DNA of 64,000 nt from Aphelenchoides besseyi (Eukaryota > Nematoda > Chromadorea > Rhabditida > Aphelenchoididae), in the NCBI GenBank assembly GCA_024699855.1, contig JAMPIQ010000002.1, positions 2,914,001-2,978,000 of the forward strand. Direction: 5' to 3'. Of this stretch, positions 49,424 through 61,486 are shown piece after piece. The notes beneath the pieces were generated by a model. It had not been told where the DNA came from, ran no database searches, and was given only the letters and a program-made list of their open reading frames with translations. How positions within the stretch are numbered: the first letter of the stretch is position 1; the number at the start of each line of letters is the position of its first letter. The position numbers were made by a program, and so were the translations under genes.

Positions 49424-49826
49424 ATGATGAACAAGTAAGTTCGCTTTTCTTTACGTGGACTCATCGACTTCTTTAAGAGTCTTTCTTTTCGCTCTTGTTG
49501 CCTCTGTTCTCGTTGTTTTGAACACAAACGCTCAATACGTTTATGCTCCATATGTTAGTTTGGAAATTCAGTATTGCAATTTGAATAACTACTTCTAGGC
49601 CGCCATTCCGGCCGTCTATCCCACTCCGTACTTCGCCGCTTACTATGGCAGTAACAAAGGACCTGGACAAGGAGCAGTTATGGCCGACGATCCGATGAAA
49701 CCCAACGAATTTTTGCCCAATCCCTTGGAGCCAACTCGACCGATTAACTCCGCTCCTCCGGCAATTCCACCGATGGTCAAGCCAACTGAAGAACACATCT
49801 CGAGCACACAATCACCGTCGTCGTAA
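49424..49826 (+). CDS. Small secreted Pro/Tyr-rich protein
   Basis: Exons 49424-49434, 49478-49553 and 49599-49826 give 104 residues. Residues 1-23 (MMNKVFLFALVASVLVVLNTNA) are a clear signal peptide. The mature part starts QYVYAPYAAIPAVYPTPYFAAYYG and continues Pro- and Asn-rich without cysteines or membrane spans. The first exon is only 11 bases. AATAAA follows the stop by about 15 bases. TATA box, signal peptide and low-complexity mature chain suggest an abundantly expressed secreted or cuticle-associated protein. No family is recognised. Confidence 0.75.
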
Positions 49827-50478
49827 ATTTTGTTTCGTGTTTCAATAAATCTTTTGAACACTATTTCGAACAAAAATGCAGCTAATTAACCGCTGGTCGA
49901 GCGGTCAAACGAATTTCGTATGCAAACCCACGGAGAAGCCGCTCGTCTGTCGGCCATGAAGTCCGGAGAACCCTTAGGCGCCGTTTTTGGTCGTCCAACC
50001 TCGTGTTTTTTACGGGCCCCAAGTCTGAGAGTTTGCTTTTTTGCGCGTCTTCACTTTTCCTTCTACACATCAGAAACCAGAAAACGAATTTGAATATGCG
50101 AAAAAGAACTTCCGTTTTTAATCAAAGTATCTGAAGATATTGATAAGCTGTTTAGTTCATCAGATGAAGACTAACAAGTTTATTTGAACACATGAGGGAA
50201 ATATCAGCTTTCAGTCGTTCTTTCGTATTCAGTTAGAATTCCATAGTCATGAGTAATTTCAATGACCTTACATTTAATGTCACTGCCGGACATTTACCGT
50301 TGATTAGTAAGATGAATCATTTTGTGAAGATTGTGTTTAGCATTAGGGTACATGAGATCCATCAATCAGTCAATTTTGGTCGTGTTCTAATTGCAAGATA
50401 ATGCAGTTGGACTCTCGAATGTTTGGCGCTTAATTGCAAGAAGTAAGCGCGAATGATTTATGCTTTTTTAGTCGACTA

Positions 50479-51853
50479 ATGCGGAGATTAACTAACTCCA
50501 TGAATGAAGAAACCGAGGAATTTATCTCTTCTTCCACTTCAAACTCCAGTAACGATTCGATTAACGTCCAAGTTCGTACCCCCTCACGAGTTATCGGAAT
50601 GGTCAGAAAGTTGAAAGTAAGTTGAACAGCTGGGGATGGCACGAGTTGAGGGAACGGTCAGGAATCGTTCCAATTTCTAAGCTTCAATGGACTCGCGATT
50701 ACAATAACCAACAGCGATCGCCGGGTTTTAAAAGGCGAATCAACGGTGTTTGGCGTCTGAGTTTCTCGGGCACCGCAGGCGACTTGTGCGATCAGTGACT
50801 TTGTTCGAACTACTCGGATATATTGAGTTTAGTGTGCTTCGAATTCATTCAATTTGAGTCGAATTACCGCGCAATTTAAACGTCATTCGAATTCAATTTT
50901 TTGTCATTTCTTTCGGGATACGCCACAAACTTCCGTCTTGCGAACCTTAAGACCGATATTGAACGTAGTCGATGATTTGTTTCTACGTAGACAACCAGGT
51001 GGGTAGTTGGAACACGTGCCATTTCCGTTATAAGTGAAAGGATTAAATGTCTCGGATTTGGTGTCTTAGATTAAAGACTTGGATTTTGGAAGAAAATCAT
51101 AAGAAATCGCAGAAGTTCAAATCGAATTTTATCCGAACGGTATCACTTCGAACAGTGGGAATTACACGAAGTTTGTTTGCCGAAGGCGCGGGTGTTCTAT
51201 TAAGTAAATAGAATAGAAACTCAACGGTGACTTTGAGTTCACTGAGACCTCAGAAGTGGAAATTGAATCAGTGCGGAAGTTTGAAACCATCGGCGACCAA
51301 GTTTTACCGCTCACTACTGTCCGATCTCTTTCGTCGACTGTCCGCCGCTCGTGAACAGTCAACCCGCGACAGTGCGGTTGCTAAAAAACCGCTTCATTTT
51401 CGCAATTCCGGTAGGGTGAGAACCACCTCAGCTAATTGCTTTCAAGCGACCTTTGATGACGCGAAATCGCGCAACCCGCTTAGAGTCATTCTGGACTTAT
51501 GCCACCGTTGGAAGTCGCAAATAAGTCGCTGATGCCGCTTTTCACCGACTCGAAAACCTCCACCGCGCGGCTTTAACTCTCCAAGGGAAAACGATTTAAG
51601 GCGAATTTTTGTGCATAAAAACCGCCGGTTTAGACGATTAATGAGTGGATTAGAACGGCACGCAACAGAATCGGGCAATTAAAAACCATCGTTTCAGTTG
51701 GGACGTTTCGTCGGCGAGCAGTCGATTGCAAAACTGGAGGACGTGGACTTGGAAGACCGCAACGGGTTAATTGCCATGTCCGAACTGTATAACAACAAAA
51801 CCTCGGCCCGAGATCCCAATGGAATAGCTGGTCCCGGAGCAAGTCATTTACAA
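50479..51853 (+). CDS. Unrecognised gene, two 5' exons, 3' end not found
   Basis: The start MRRLTNSMNEETEEF lies behind a TTTTTTAG acceptor. Exon 50479-50616 encodes an acidic, Ser/Asn-rich segment and TPSRVIGMVRKLK. Exon 51698-51853 continues in phase 0 with LGRFVGEQSIAKLEDVDLED and SHLQ before a GTGAGT donor. The 1.08-kb intron between has no recognised gene. I could not place the next exon with confidence. It may belong to the BAR-like sequence at 52700 or lie in the 51854-52699 stretch. Confidence 0.45.
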
Positions 51854-52699
51854 GTGAGTTGACATCATCTTTCCCAGTTCATTGTGTTTAAAATCCGCTT
51901 TTCTTGTTGACCTTGTCGATTATCAATCGGCGATTGAAATAAGATCGTGAGCTTCAGCGATTGTTTGGCTACTTATGTTGATCCTTTCAAGAACCGACAC
52001 TCGAATTGTTTGATTTGTATTTCGAGCCGATTTAATGGAAACAAAGTTGTCGATTGTTTGACGTGCAGGTCTCCGTTTCAAACTGTTGCGTTGATCGTTT
52101 AATCTGCACAAAAAACTCGCGCAAACTTCCGAAAGTTTAGGCGCTTTCAATCGCAGTTCGCCAAAAAGCAAAAGGTCGTGGAAGTTCACTTTTGACGGAA
52201 AATCGTTGGCCTTTCGATGCTGCGCCCAACCACAGGCTTCAGCAGCGAGTTTCCCTCGTATTCTGAATCATGTTGACGTAAAAACAATGAAAACGCTCGA
52301 ATTTTTACAGTCACTTCACTGCAATAGTCGGCTCGTGATTCTCTTCGCTTTCCATTCGATACTAAAAGGTCAATTCAATTTGCGTGGCGACTCGACGTGA
52401 CATATCCGATTGAGTCGTTTCCATAGACTCAACGGTCACTCCGCTGTTCCACTTCCCGACTCTCCATCGTCCATTCTCTCGACGCACTCATTAGCTTCAT
52501 CACAAGGACTGTTTCTCACCGCTCGCGCTTCCTTTCCACTTGTGCGCAGCTCAAAGTTTTAACGATTGTCAAATTTGCGCGTTCCTTCCACTTTACTACT
52601 CATCTTCATTGTTGTGGCCATCGCGCGCATTAAGTCTGCGAATTTCGACTGACGTTCCATCGACGTTTGATCGTCTGTTTGCTATTCGGATTGACCACA
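51854..52699. other. Intron or intergenic sequence
   Basis: No domain-bearing frame. Either an intron of the preceding gene or the promoter region of the BAR-like sequence. Confidence 0.35.
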
Positions 52700-53265
52700 A
52701 TGACGACTGATGGCGTCGAAAATTCGGATGTTCCACCAGCAGCCAGCTCCAAACTTCAAGATCTTCAACGACGTGGCATCAATGTTGCCAAATCGGCTTT
52801 CGCGAAAACTCGAAAACTTCTGGAATTCGATTCAATGACTCGCAATGAAGCACGTGATGAAGGACCGACATTTCGAGCAGCCGATGAATTCATGGTCGAA
52901 CCCAACTCTGACTATCAGCTTGTCTTGGCTCGCAAATTAGGAGCTTCATTGTCAACTGATTGTACTACGGAGGTAGGAATACGGTGGTTTGGTTGAGTTT
53001 TTCTTCTAATTTTTCTTATGAAACATCTCAGTTCACTCTTTATAGTTTGCGTATTCGATCGTGTAAATTGAGCGTCAAGTTGCTCGTGATCGTAATGCAA
53101 AGCTTCACGTTCTTCGTGTTTGCCCATTGAGACTATCGGAATGGCTAAAAGAAGTTCGATCTCTCAATTTTTGTTGTCGCGAAAGGTTTAGCCTCGCGAT
53201 TTGTTTGTTTGGGCGACCGCCCAACTCGCTCATCTTCATCGCATTTCGCGCAACCAACCTCTCAA
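52700..53265 (+). pseudogene. BAR-domain-like gene fragment with an in-frame stop
   Basis: Exon 52700 onward encodes MTTDGVENSDVPPAASS, INVAKSAFAKTRKLLEFDS and DYQLVLARKLGASLSTDCTTE, then a GTAGGA donor. After a CTTTATAG acceptor (53044) the frame continues FAYSIV, TAA, IERQVARDRNAKLHVLR, VCPLRLSEWLKEV. The pattern of a basic helical run before PLRxWL, then a second basic run, resembles BAR domains of endophilin/amphiphysin-type proteins, but weakly. The TAA at 53063 lies where a lysine codon would fit. Downstream codons cannot be followed. It could be a pseudogene, or the exon model could be wrong. Confidence 0.35.
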
Positions 53266-53670
53266 GGGCCAAAAAGCGAATAACAACTCGACCATTGATC
53301 CATCAATCAAGAAACTTGTTCTTAACGGCATCAAGTTCGAGCTCATGGTCGACGTCCAACTGCACTTGACTCGCTGAGCTGTTGATTCTTCAGTTTCCCG
53401 CAATTTGTTCTTGTGCTTTCTCGTTGCTCGTTTGGTTTTGCGTGCTCATTCTCCGACCTAATAACCGCGACACACACTAATTGACTCGGATCTTTTCACG
53501 CAACTATGACTCCGACAAAACTCACTCATCCGCTCGTTCACTGACTCAGAATTCCAAACCAAGCAATAACCTTAAGATTCGTTCTTCAAATTGAAGTGTT
53601 CGATCAAGATTGAAGTCATTTGGGAGAATTTCATTGTACGTCTGTTTTGGTTCTAGCGAGTATTCTAAAA

Positions 53671-56600
53671 ATGTCCAAAACTCGTCCATTACCTATTCAG
53701 TTTTTTATTCCACTGGCGGAAGATGTGAATGACTCGAATGAGTTGCAGGATCTTAGACTACAAAACGGTACTTCCACAGCACGAGGTATGAGTTCGCGTG
53801 TTGACGCCGTGAATCGACCACCGGGAAAAGAGAAGAAGCCTGGAGTGATCTACGTATCTAAACCGCAACTTCTCGCTGCACTTGTTCTCGCAATTGCCGC
53901 TATTCTTGTTGCCATTTTGATAACCTACACGGTTACACGCGAGTCGATGAGCCGAACAGGTGGAACAGCGAATGCTTCTCATAGCATAGCCACGAATTAC
54001 GACGATCAATTTGATGTTCCGTAAGTGAAATTCGATATTGGTAAGACCGACAATTTTAGTGAGCCTCCACGAGCACATCAGTTGCCTGAACTTGATCCAA
54101 CATCGTCGAACGGAACAGATCATGGTGTTGGACCAAGACCCGAAGAACTTCGATTGTCACAAGATTTGATGCCGATTTGGTACAATTTGTCAGTGAAAGT
54201 CTATGTTCCTGGTTTTGTTCCGATTTCCCAAGAAAAAAATTTGACTTTCGACGGAGCGTTGATCATCAAATTCCGTACAGTGAAGGCGACAAATCGAATC
54301 GAATTGAACGCTGTGGATTTGCATTTTCCGAACAAGTTGGACAACTTCAGATTGATGCAAGATGGAAAAGTGAGTGAAAGCGAATGTTCGAATGAAACAT
54401 ACGATTATGTTTTCAGCGTCCGAAACGCGACGATTCAAATGTAACTGATGGACAAACGTTGATTGTGTCGAGTAATGGAACAAAACCAGTGGCTAGTATT
54501 CCGAACGATGATGTGAGCACGGAAACGGAGGTATATCATGTTAAATACTCACTCATTAACTCGGTGGTTTAGTCCATCGGTTCAAAGAGTCGTGTGGATT
54601 CGGGAATCAAAATCACGGGAATGCATGTGAACGAAACGCTCGAAAAGATTGTTTTCACTTTGGATAAGGAATTGGTTCAAGGACAGGATTACTACTTTAA
54701 TGTTGGTTTCGTAAAATGGATGTTATCGTATTCGATTTAGATTGTCTATTCGGGTCCGATCAGCACAGGTCTTTCCGGTCTGTACTTAACCACATACACA
54801 AATGCAGATGGACTTCAACGGTCAGTGTTTTTTATTGTCGGAGATTTTGTTGGCGATCCGCGAATTCCATTAATGGCGTAATTTGGGTAGAGAACGAAAA
54901 GTGCATTCTTACGTTTTTATTAGGCGCCGTTGCTGAGAATAATGATTTTAGTTATGCGGCTGTAACTCAAATGGAACCAACTGATGCTCGTCGCTTTGCT
55001 CCATCGTTTGATGAACCTCAGATGAAAGCGATTTGGCGCTTAAAAGTCATCCATCCCGTTGGATCACGAGCAGTCAGTGAGTTGATAAAAGCACTTTATC
55101 AAGCTTAAAAAATGAAATCAATCTTTGGACTGAAATAGAATTATACAAACAAATTTAGGCAATGCAATCGAAATCCGAGAAGACGAACCGACGTGAGTTG
55201 GCATTCGCTCATGTCCAATTGATTATTCGATATTCAGGAGTGATAAGAATTGGGTTCTAACATCGTTCGAAGATTCATTGCCGATGTCGTCATATCTATT
55301 GACTATGGTTGTTTCGGACTTTGAGTTTGTTGAAGGTCATACGAAGAATGGCGTTCGAGTATGTTTTCAAGAGATCCAATAAGAAGCTTTGTATTTAGTT
55401 GAGAATTTGGGCTCGTAAAGAGGCGCTGAATGATACACAGTACGCATTGCAAGCGGGAATCAAAGTGCTAGAATTCTACGAGGAATATTTCAAAATTCCG
55501 TTTCCGTTGGCCAAACAAGACATGATGGCGTTCCCGGACTTTTCAGCCGGTGCAATGGAAGGCTGGGGTTTAGTGACGTACAGAGAGAAATTCCTACTAT
55601 TCAACGATCATCTCTACAACTCGCGTCAAAAGGCACATGTAGCAACGGTGGTTGCTCATGAACTCGCTCATCAGGTTTGGAGATTTAAAGTCTCAAATAA
55701 CTTCCGATTAGTGGTTTGGCAATTTGGTTACGATGAAATGGTGGTCAGATTTGTGGTTAAACGAAGGCTTTGCAACCATAATGGAGTATCTTGGAACCGA
55801 CAAAATTAGTGATGGAAAGTTCCGAATGGATGAGTATTTTGTTATTGAAGCGCTTTCATCGGCAATGGACCGTGATGCTCGAGCCACTTCTCATCCGCTT
55901 TATTTTGAAATCAGTAAGGCAGAAGATGTTTCGGAAGCCTTTGATGCGATCAGCTACGATAAGGTAAGCGATGAAGACGTTAAGTGTTTTGATTGCGGTT
56001 GTAGGGCGCATCGATTTTACGGATGGTCAAATCGATCATGGGCGAGAAGGCCTTCAAAGAGGGTGTAACGGTAATTCTACGCATCTAAACATTTGTACAA
56101 ATGCTTATTGCAGATTTACTTGAATCGTTTCAAACTTAAAAACGCCGAACATCGGGATCTGTGGAATGCGCTGAACGAAGCCGTGCCAGATAGTTTGACT
56201 GATTATAGCGGGGAGAAATTTGATGTCAATGAATTCGCCAAACTCTGGACAAAACAAATGGGTTTTCCGGTGATTGAAGTGAAACGTTTGGACGATCGAA
56301 GAGTGGAGTTGACACAGAAACGATTCAAAATGGACGAAACGGCGTTGGAGGACTTGAGATTCCGAAATGCAAAGTATTGGTACAAGTGGGACGTTCCATT
56401 GTGGTATTCAATTAATGGAACTGAAAAGGAAATGATGTGGTTGCATGAAAGTACACAATTGTTTTTATATGACCGTCTAATCTCTCGTACTTTAGCTTCG
56501 GTGTTGGAAGTTGGAGAGGACGAAACGTTGATTGTGAACAGCGACTCCAAGGGTTTCTATCGTGTGCAATACAGTAAAAAGACACTGGAAAAGATCAACG

Positions 56601-57988
56601 AAATGCTTCTAACTGATCATGAGGTTTGACTATCGGCAGTCAAAGGATACGTTAGATGTCTTGTTGTTTAGAAAATTTCAACAAAATCTCGAGCACGAAT
56701 CATTGACGATGCCTTTGTTTTGGCTCAAGCAGGACGAATTCCATACGAAGCAGCTTTAAATTTGACACTCTATTTGAAGAAAGAAACTGAGTACATTCCG
56801 TGGTACTCAGCCATCAGTGGTATCGATGCAATTCAATTCTATTTCGGTGATGAGCCCGAATTAGCAGACGTTCGAGTAAGTGATTCTATTGACGTATGAA
56901 CTGCTTTTCGTATTACAGGAATACATTGAAGCAATGATCTCAAATCTGTACGAGAAAATTGCGTTTGATGCATTCAACACTTCGTATCTTGACGACAACC
57001 GCTTTTTCGAGAAGTTAGTGCTAATTGAACATACTGATTAGTAATCTCATCTACGTTTAGCTTTTTGGATGTGACAATTGTTGCAAAAATGTGTCAGAAT
57101 CGAGGTTTTGACTGTACGAACAAGTTGAATACGATATACAATAAAAACTTCGTTGCGCCGTGCCAAAACGCGAAACAAGCGAGTCAATGCAGCACGTAGG
57201 TCGTCTAATGTACCGCAATACAATGATTGAGTTTTCAGAGTTCCTGTTCCGTTAAGAGGTCTGACTTATTGTGCTGGAATTCGTTCAGGATCAGAACGAG
57301 ATTGGGAACGAATGTTGGAGTTGTACGAACGTGAAAATGTTCAAGTGAGTAATAGCAATTGAGTTCTCTTGATTATTTTACATTCAGATTGAACGTGATC
57401 GATTGATGACCGCATTGACGTGTTCGAGAGATACTCACATCTTGAAACGGTTGGGGACTTTCGTTAATTTGGGGTCTATCTTCATTGTACTTTCAGACTT
57501 CTTAGCATGACTATCGACTTCAATAATACACTTATTCGAATGCAAGATAAGCCATCGATCTTTGAATCGATTTCCGGACAAGAATCGATGGGACAAACGG
57601 TGACATTCGAGTTCTTCCTCGACCATTGGCCACAAATTTACCGAGAGTAAGTGTTCTTTCCAATTACATCAAGCAACCGGTCTTCAGTTTCAAAGACCAA
57701 CCAACACTTCTGAGAAGTTTGATTGTTGGATCTGTTGGTGGAACTTCAGCGCGCACAATTGAACAGGTGAACCGCTAAAACGTCTTCGAATGCAACCGTG
57801 TCATTTAGCTTGAAAAGTTCTTACAAGAAAACCAAGCGACGACTCATAATCTCGATGTGTTCAAGCAGCGCTTGGAAGTTCTGAACACAAACCGCAATTG
57901 GATGGAAAAGAACTACGAGAATCTGAGTCAATGGTTCAAAGAACAAAACAAACTGCGACGTTCCCAACAAACAGCGATCGCCGCTTGA
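53671..57988 (+). CDS. M1 zinc aminopeptidase (aminopeptidase N type)
   Basis: Type II membrane ectoenzyme that removes N-terminal residues from peptides. It starts [10 protein letters not shown] behind a TTCTAG acceptor. The single span is at about residues 73-95 ([22 protein letters not shown]). The N-domain has [15 protein letters not shown] and [20 protein letters not shown]. The exopeptidase motif reads [13 protein letters not shown], with Gly in place of the usual Asn of GAMEN. The zinc site HELAHQWFGNLVT plus WLNEG is intact, split by one intron. The ERAP1-like C-domain follows to IAA at the stop. About 20 short introns, all joined in frame as far as traced. Confidence 0.93.
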
Positions 57989-58380
57989 TCACATTTTCCA
58001 ATTTTGTTTGATTAGTACGGGCTTCAAGTTCTAAATTACTCGTTTTGCATAATCAATCTTGTTGTTAAATTTTTGTTTATACCAAAAAATTCATTCCTTT
58101 GCCATATAATTACACCACAAAACAAACATACCATCGATTGTTGGTTTCACAATAAACACGCCTTTTACCGGATGTTTGCCCGGATATGCAAATGAGTTGG
58201 AAGTGTCTCGACAGGTTTTCGATCGTCGAAAAGATCTGTCATTCGAACTGCGTGTCAAGTGGCTGCATTTCGTTGCAGCGGGTCTCCAACGCGAAACTGT
58301 TTTGCTACTTGGCGAGTTGGAATCATCGACTCGATGAAGTCACCGTTCATTTCAGGCGACTTGGGGTCGTTCATTCGACT
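57989..58380. other. Intergenic sequence
   Basis: 3' end of the aminopeptidase gene (CAATAAAC near 58151) and the promoter side of the coiled-coil gene. Nothing else was seen. Confidence 0.4.
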
Positions 58381-58954
58381 ATGAACGCGCACGACACGAC
58401 CGCGGCGCTTTTCGAGTCGACGGATCGACAGTTCGAAGAAATTTTCGGAGGTTCGATTTCACGTCTGAACGAACGGAAACAAACGAAAACCACGAGTCCG
58501 AACGAGTTGGAAGTGCAAGTCGAGAACCTGAAACGGAAATTGTAGCCCCGATCTGTTTTCTCGAAATATTCTTGGTTTCAGAATCAAAACGGAACGCGAA
58601 CTTTCGGAAGCAAAGAAAAGAATCGAAAAGTTGGAAACAGAAAACCAACAGCTCCGGGAATCACGAACCGTTAGTTTACAGTCAACCTTCTCCAACAATT
58701 CGAGCTTTCAGAAGACGTTTGAACAGCCGTCAACCAACGAAAATGCCGAAGATCTGCGTCGTCAAAATGCAAGACTTTTGGCGAAGGTGAAAGAGCTTGT
58801 GAGTTGTTTTCCGTTGAGCTTGTTTGCATCTTTGCAGAAATCTCGTTGTGATGCAAATGTAGAGCGTATTGTTCGCTACAAACCCAACAATCCCTACGAT
58901 GAGGCGCTTAAAGAGCACAAAAAGAAGAAAGCCGACACATCGTCCAAAAACTAG
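58381..58954 (+). CDS. Coiled-coil protein of 164 residues
   Basis: Exons 58381-58541, 58582-58798 and 58838-58954 join in frame (495 nt). MNAHDTTAALFESTD is followed by a long heptad region at about residues 40-80 (ELEVQVENLKRKLIKTEREL and ENQQLRES). A Ser/Asn-rich gap, a second helix (AEDLRRQNARLLAKVKEL) and a lysine-rich end follow. The RYKPNNPYDEALKEH block looks like a conserved motif. Role unknown; probably a scaffold or adaptor subunit. Confidence 0.65.
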
Positions 58955-59368
58955 TCGAGTGTACATAGCAAACTACCGGTTCAGTTGTCTTGTTGCAGTT
59001 TGAATGAAGAAGTAAACGCGAGAGTTCATTTGAGCACTAGGATTGCAATACACAATCGTATTTCTGGACATTACAAGCTTTGGATGAACAACATTTTCAT
59101 GGTAAGACCGAACGAGCAGGCTTTGAAGTTACAAGTCTTTAACCGATGAATCCATGGAGTTTTCGCTTTTGTGATCTCTGTCATGGGAATTCTGATGACT
59201 GTGAACCGCGCATAACAATAAAATTTATTTTAAAGAATTAGCAACACATTAAACGAATTTGAGAGTGTTCAACAAAATCCAATAACTTCTACGTATAACA
59301 AAAGAGCGTGAAATTTTGGTGGAACTGAAAGCTGGAGCATTCGAAGTGTGAGATTTAGCTTCGTGAGT

Positions 59369-60580
59369 CTAAAGTTGACTCAGACATGCCGCGTAGTGAT
59401 TGACACTAACGGGATATTCTTGCACGATTTTCGACTTTTTCACATCGTAGATCTGAAGAAGTGGTTGGATTATCTTGTTTTGATCGACTACCTCTAGTCC
59501 ATTATGTTCAGTAAGAAGTAGAAAGTTCGAGCCGCCGTTGTGCGCGAGTCCAATGGTATCGAGCGGCAATGATGGAAAATACTGAAGTTTGCTGATTAAT
59601 CGAGAGCTAAGATATTCTTACATCTTTGACTGTCAGCACTTTTCGGCTCGTCGCTATGTTATGATACGGATCGTAGGTTACAAATTGTCTTCCATCAGAG
59701 AGAACCTACAAATTTGGATCGACAGCACCGTGCGACAAACTAACCATATTTCCATCTCTCCACTGGAATCCGAGTTTGGGCACAAACGGAACGCTCTTAT
59801 GCAACTCTTGTGGACTATTTCGAGCCACCTAAATTTAAGGCTTCATTACAGGGCCGAAACCAAACGCACGTAAAAACGTTTTTCTTTGCGATTCCATCGG
59901 AAACGATAAACTCTTCGATGGTCAATGAGGACGGTGATACCGCTTCGCAGGTTTGTGAATGCCGTAGAGACACGACGTGGTCCACCGACGAAAAGATCTT
60001 GAACCTTGTAAGGAGCACGTTGCAGTAATCCGTTGTCAAGCCAAATCTGATAAACAAGTTCGCCAGAGAAAATGTAAGTACGACGATTGCGACCTAAAAG
60101 TTAACAGAGTGCTCATGAACTTTCCGTAATTAAACACCTTCAGTAATCGCATCGAACTTCTTTGGGCATAGCGGAGGATCAGCAGCAATAAGTTTACTCG
60201 GTGGTTTGATCACCGGATGATGGTGAATTCGCCACGGTCGATCTTGAAGTAACGCACGTCGATGTTTGTTTTCTGAAATGTGATTTGCAACGTTTTGGTG
60301 CTCGAAACAACAAACTTTTCTTGTGATTTCGAATGTTGATCGTAATACCGGCGTTGCGTAGAAGCTCTATCTTTTGCTCACGTGTTAGTTTGGGCAATTT
60401 TTTCGGCACATAAATTCGCTCATCGTCGATGATGACCGAACGGTTTGCGTCCAACATCGACTCGGGAATGTCCTAAATGAAGATATTCGCGAACCTATCC
60501 GGAGCACTTACATCATAACTTCGCCGTCCATTAACCACCACAAGCGTTGAGAAGAACAACAACGCCCACAGCAAACTCAT
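59369..60580 (-). CDS. Secreted hemopexin-like domain protein
   Basis: Seven exons in one frame, from MSLLWALLFFSTLVVVNG (signal peptide) at 60580 to AACLSQL at 59372. A pro-like basic segment (KHRRALLQDRPWRIHHHP) precedes PPLCPKKFDAITEGRNRRTYIFSG. It then has LFVGGPRRVSTAF and DHRRVYRFRW, and further repeats (MVLSDGRQFVTYDP, LLTEHNGLEVV). The C-P-x-x-F-D-A-I start and the RVYRFRW strand are typical of hemopexin blades. No matrix-metalloprotease catalytic domain (HExxHxxGxxH) is present, so this is a stand-alone hemopexin-type protein, possibly binding a ligand or matrix. How many blades it has needs a structural model. Confidence 0.7.
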
Positions 60581-60785
60581 AAGCATTGTCGTTTGAAAGG
60601 TTGAAGGAACCAAAGAACACGTGTTATGGCAATTGGGTTTGAATGAGTGGACTGAAACAGAATGATGAGAAGACGATGAACATTCTGTTGTAAATCGCGA
60701 TTATTCACACAACAAACGATCGAACGGACAAAAGGTCACTGGGCACTCTTCTTCTAATGTATTTTTAAACAACACTCGATTAGAA

Positions 60786-61065
60786 ATGGAATTGCCGACT
60801 ATTCGCTTTGTTACACACGATGGTGAAGAGATACGGTAAGCGAGATTTGCTGCAAACGGAAAGATATGTATGAACGTAAGACAACAGTCGGCTTTCAGAC
60901 CCGCTCGAAATGTCGCTGGCGGTTGATTTCAAGTCGATGGCATTTAAAAGCGTTGGTGGACAATTGACTTGCTCGTTCGGGTACCTGCCGCTGCTTATCG
61001 AATGGGAAAACGGACGACGACGCTTCGTATTTCCGTTCAACGCGCACTCATTTGCTTCGCAATAG
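60786..61065 (+). CDS. Small unrecognised protein, 75 residues
   Basis: Exons 60786-60835 and 60888-61065 (52-base intron ending ACAACAG) give MELPTIRFVTHDGEEIRRLS, then MSLAVDFKSMAFKSV and FGYLPLLIEWENGRRRFVFPF. It starts about 200 bases from the hemopexin gene start in the opposite direction, so the two may share a promoter. The long minus-strand open frame over the same bases (60780-61145) is taken as a shadow. Confidence 0.45.
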
Positions 61066-61486
61066 ACGGAGATTTTTTGCAAATTCACACCTGCATCACA
61101 ATTGTCGTTGAGTCGTTCTTTTGAACATAAAAAAGTTGTGAACATTCGTATATGAAGAGCTTTGTGATTGGAACGATCGATTACAACATCTGCATCGAAA
61201 ATGTTTGCAATGAAAAACGATCACATAAACTCGACTATCACGAAAATCGTAATGTTGCATTTTCTTCGGACTCATACGTGATGAACAAAAACAAACATTG
61301 CAATCGTCAGTCAGAAACAAATTGCTTCTCGCCGGTTTATTACCTTGAATGTTACTGATGAGAAAGTTCAAACACAGAAATTAACTTGTTTATTGATTCA
61401 ATTGAAACCGTATATTTGAATTGAAGACCAGTAATTTCGAAGCTATTCATCGGAACATGAAACTAATTGATACCCGTCGTCTATGT

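Noticed and set aside
60780..61145. 121-codon minus-strand ORF
   Set aside because: The plus-strand two-exon frame over the same bases has better splice signals and protein composition.
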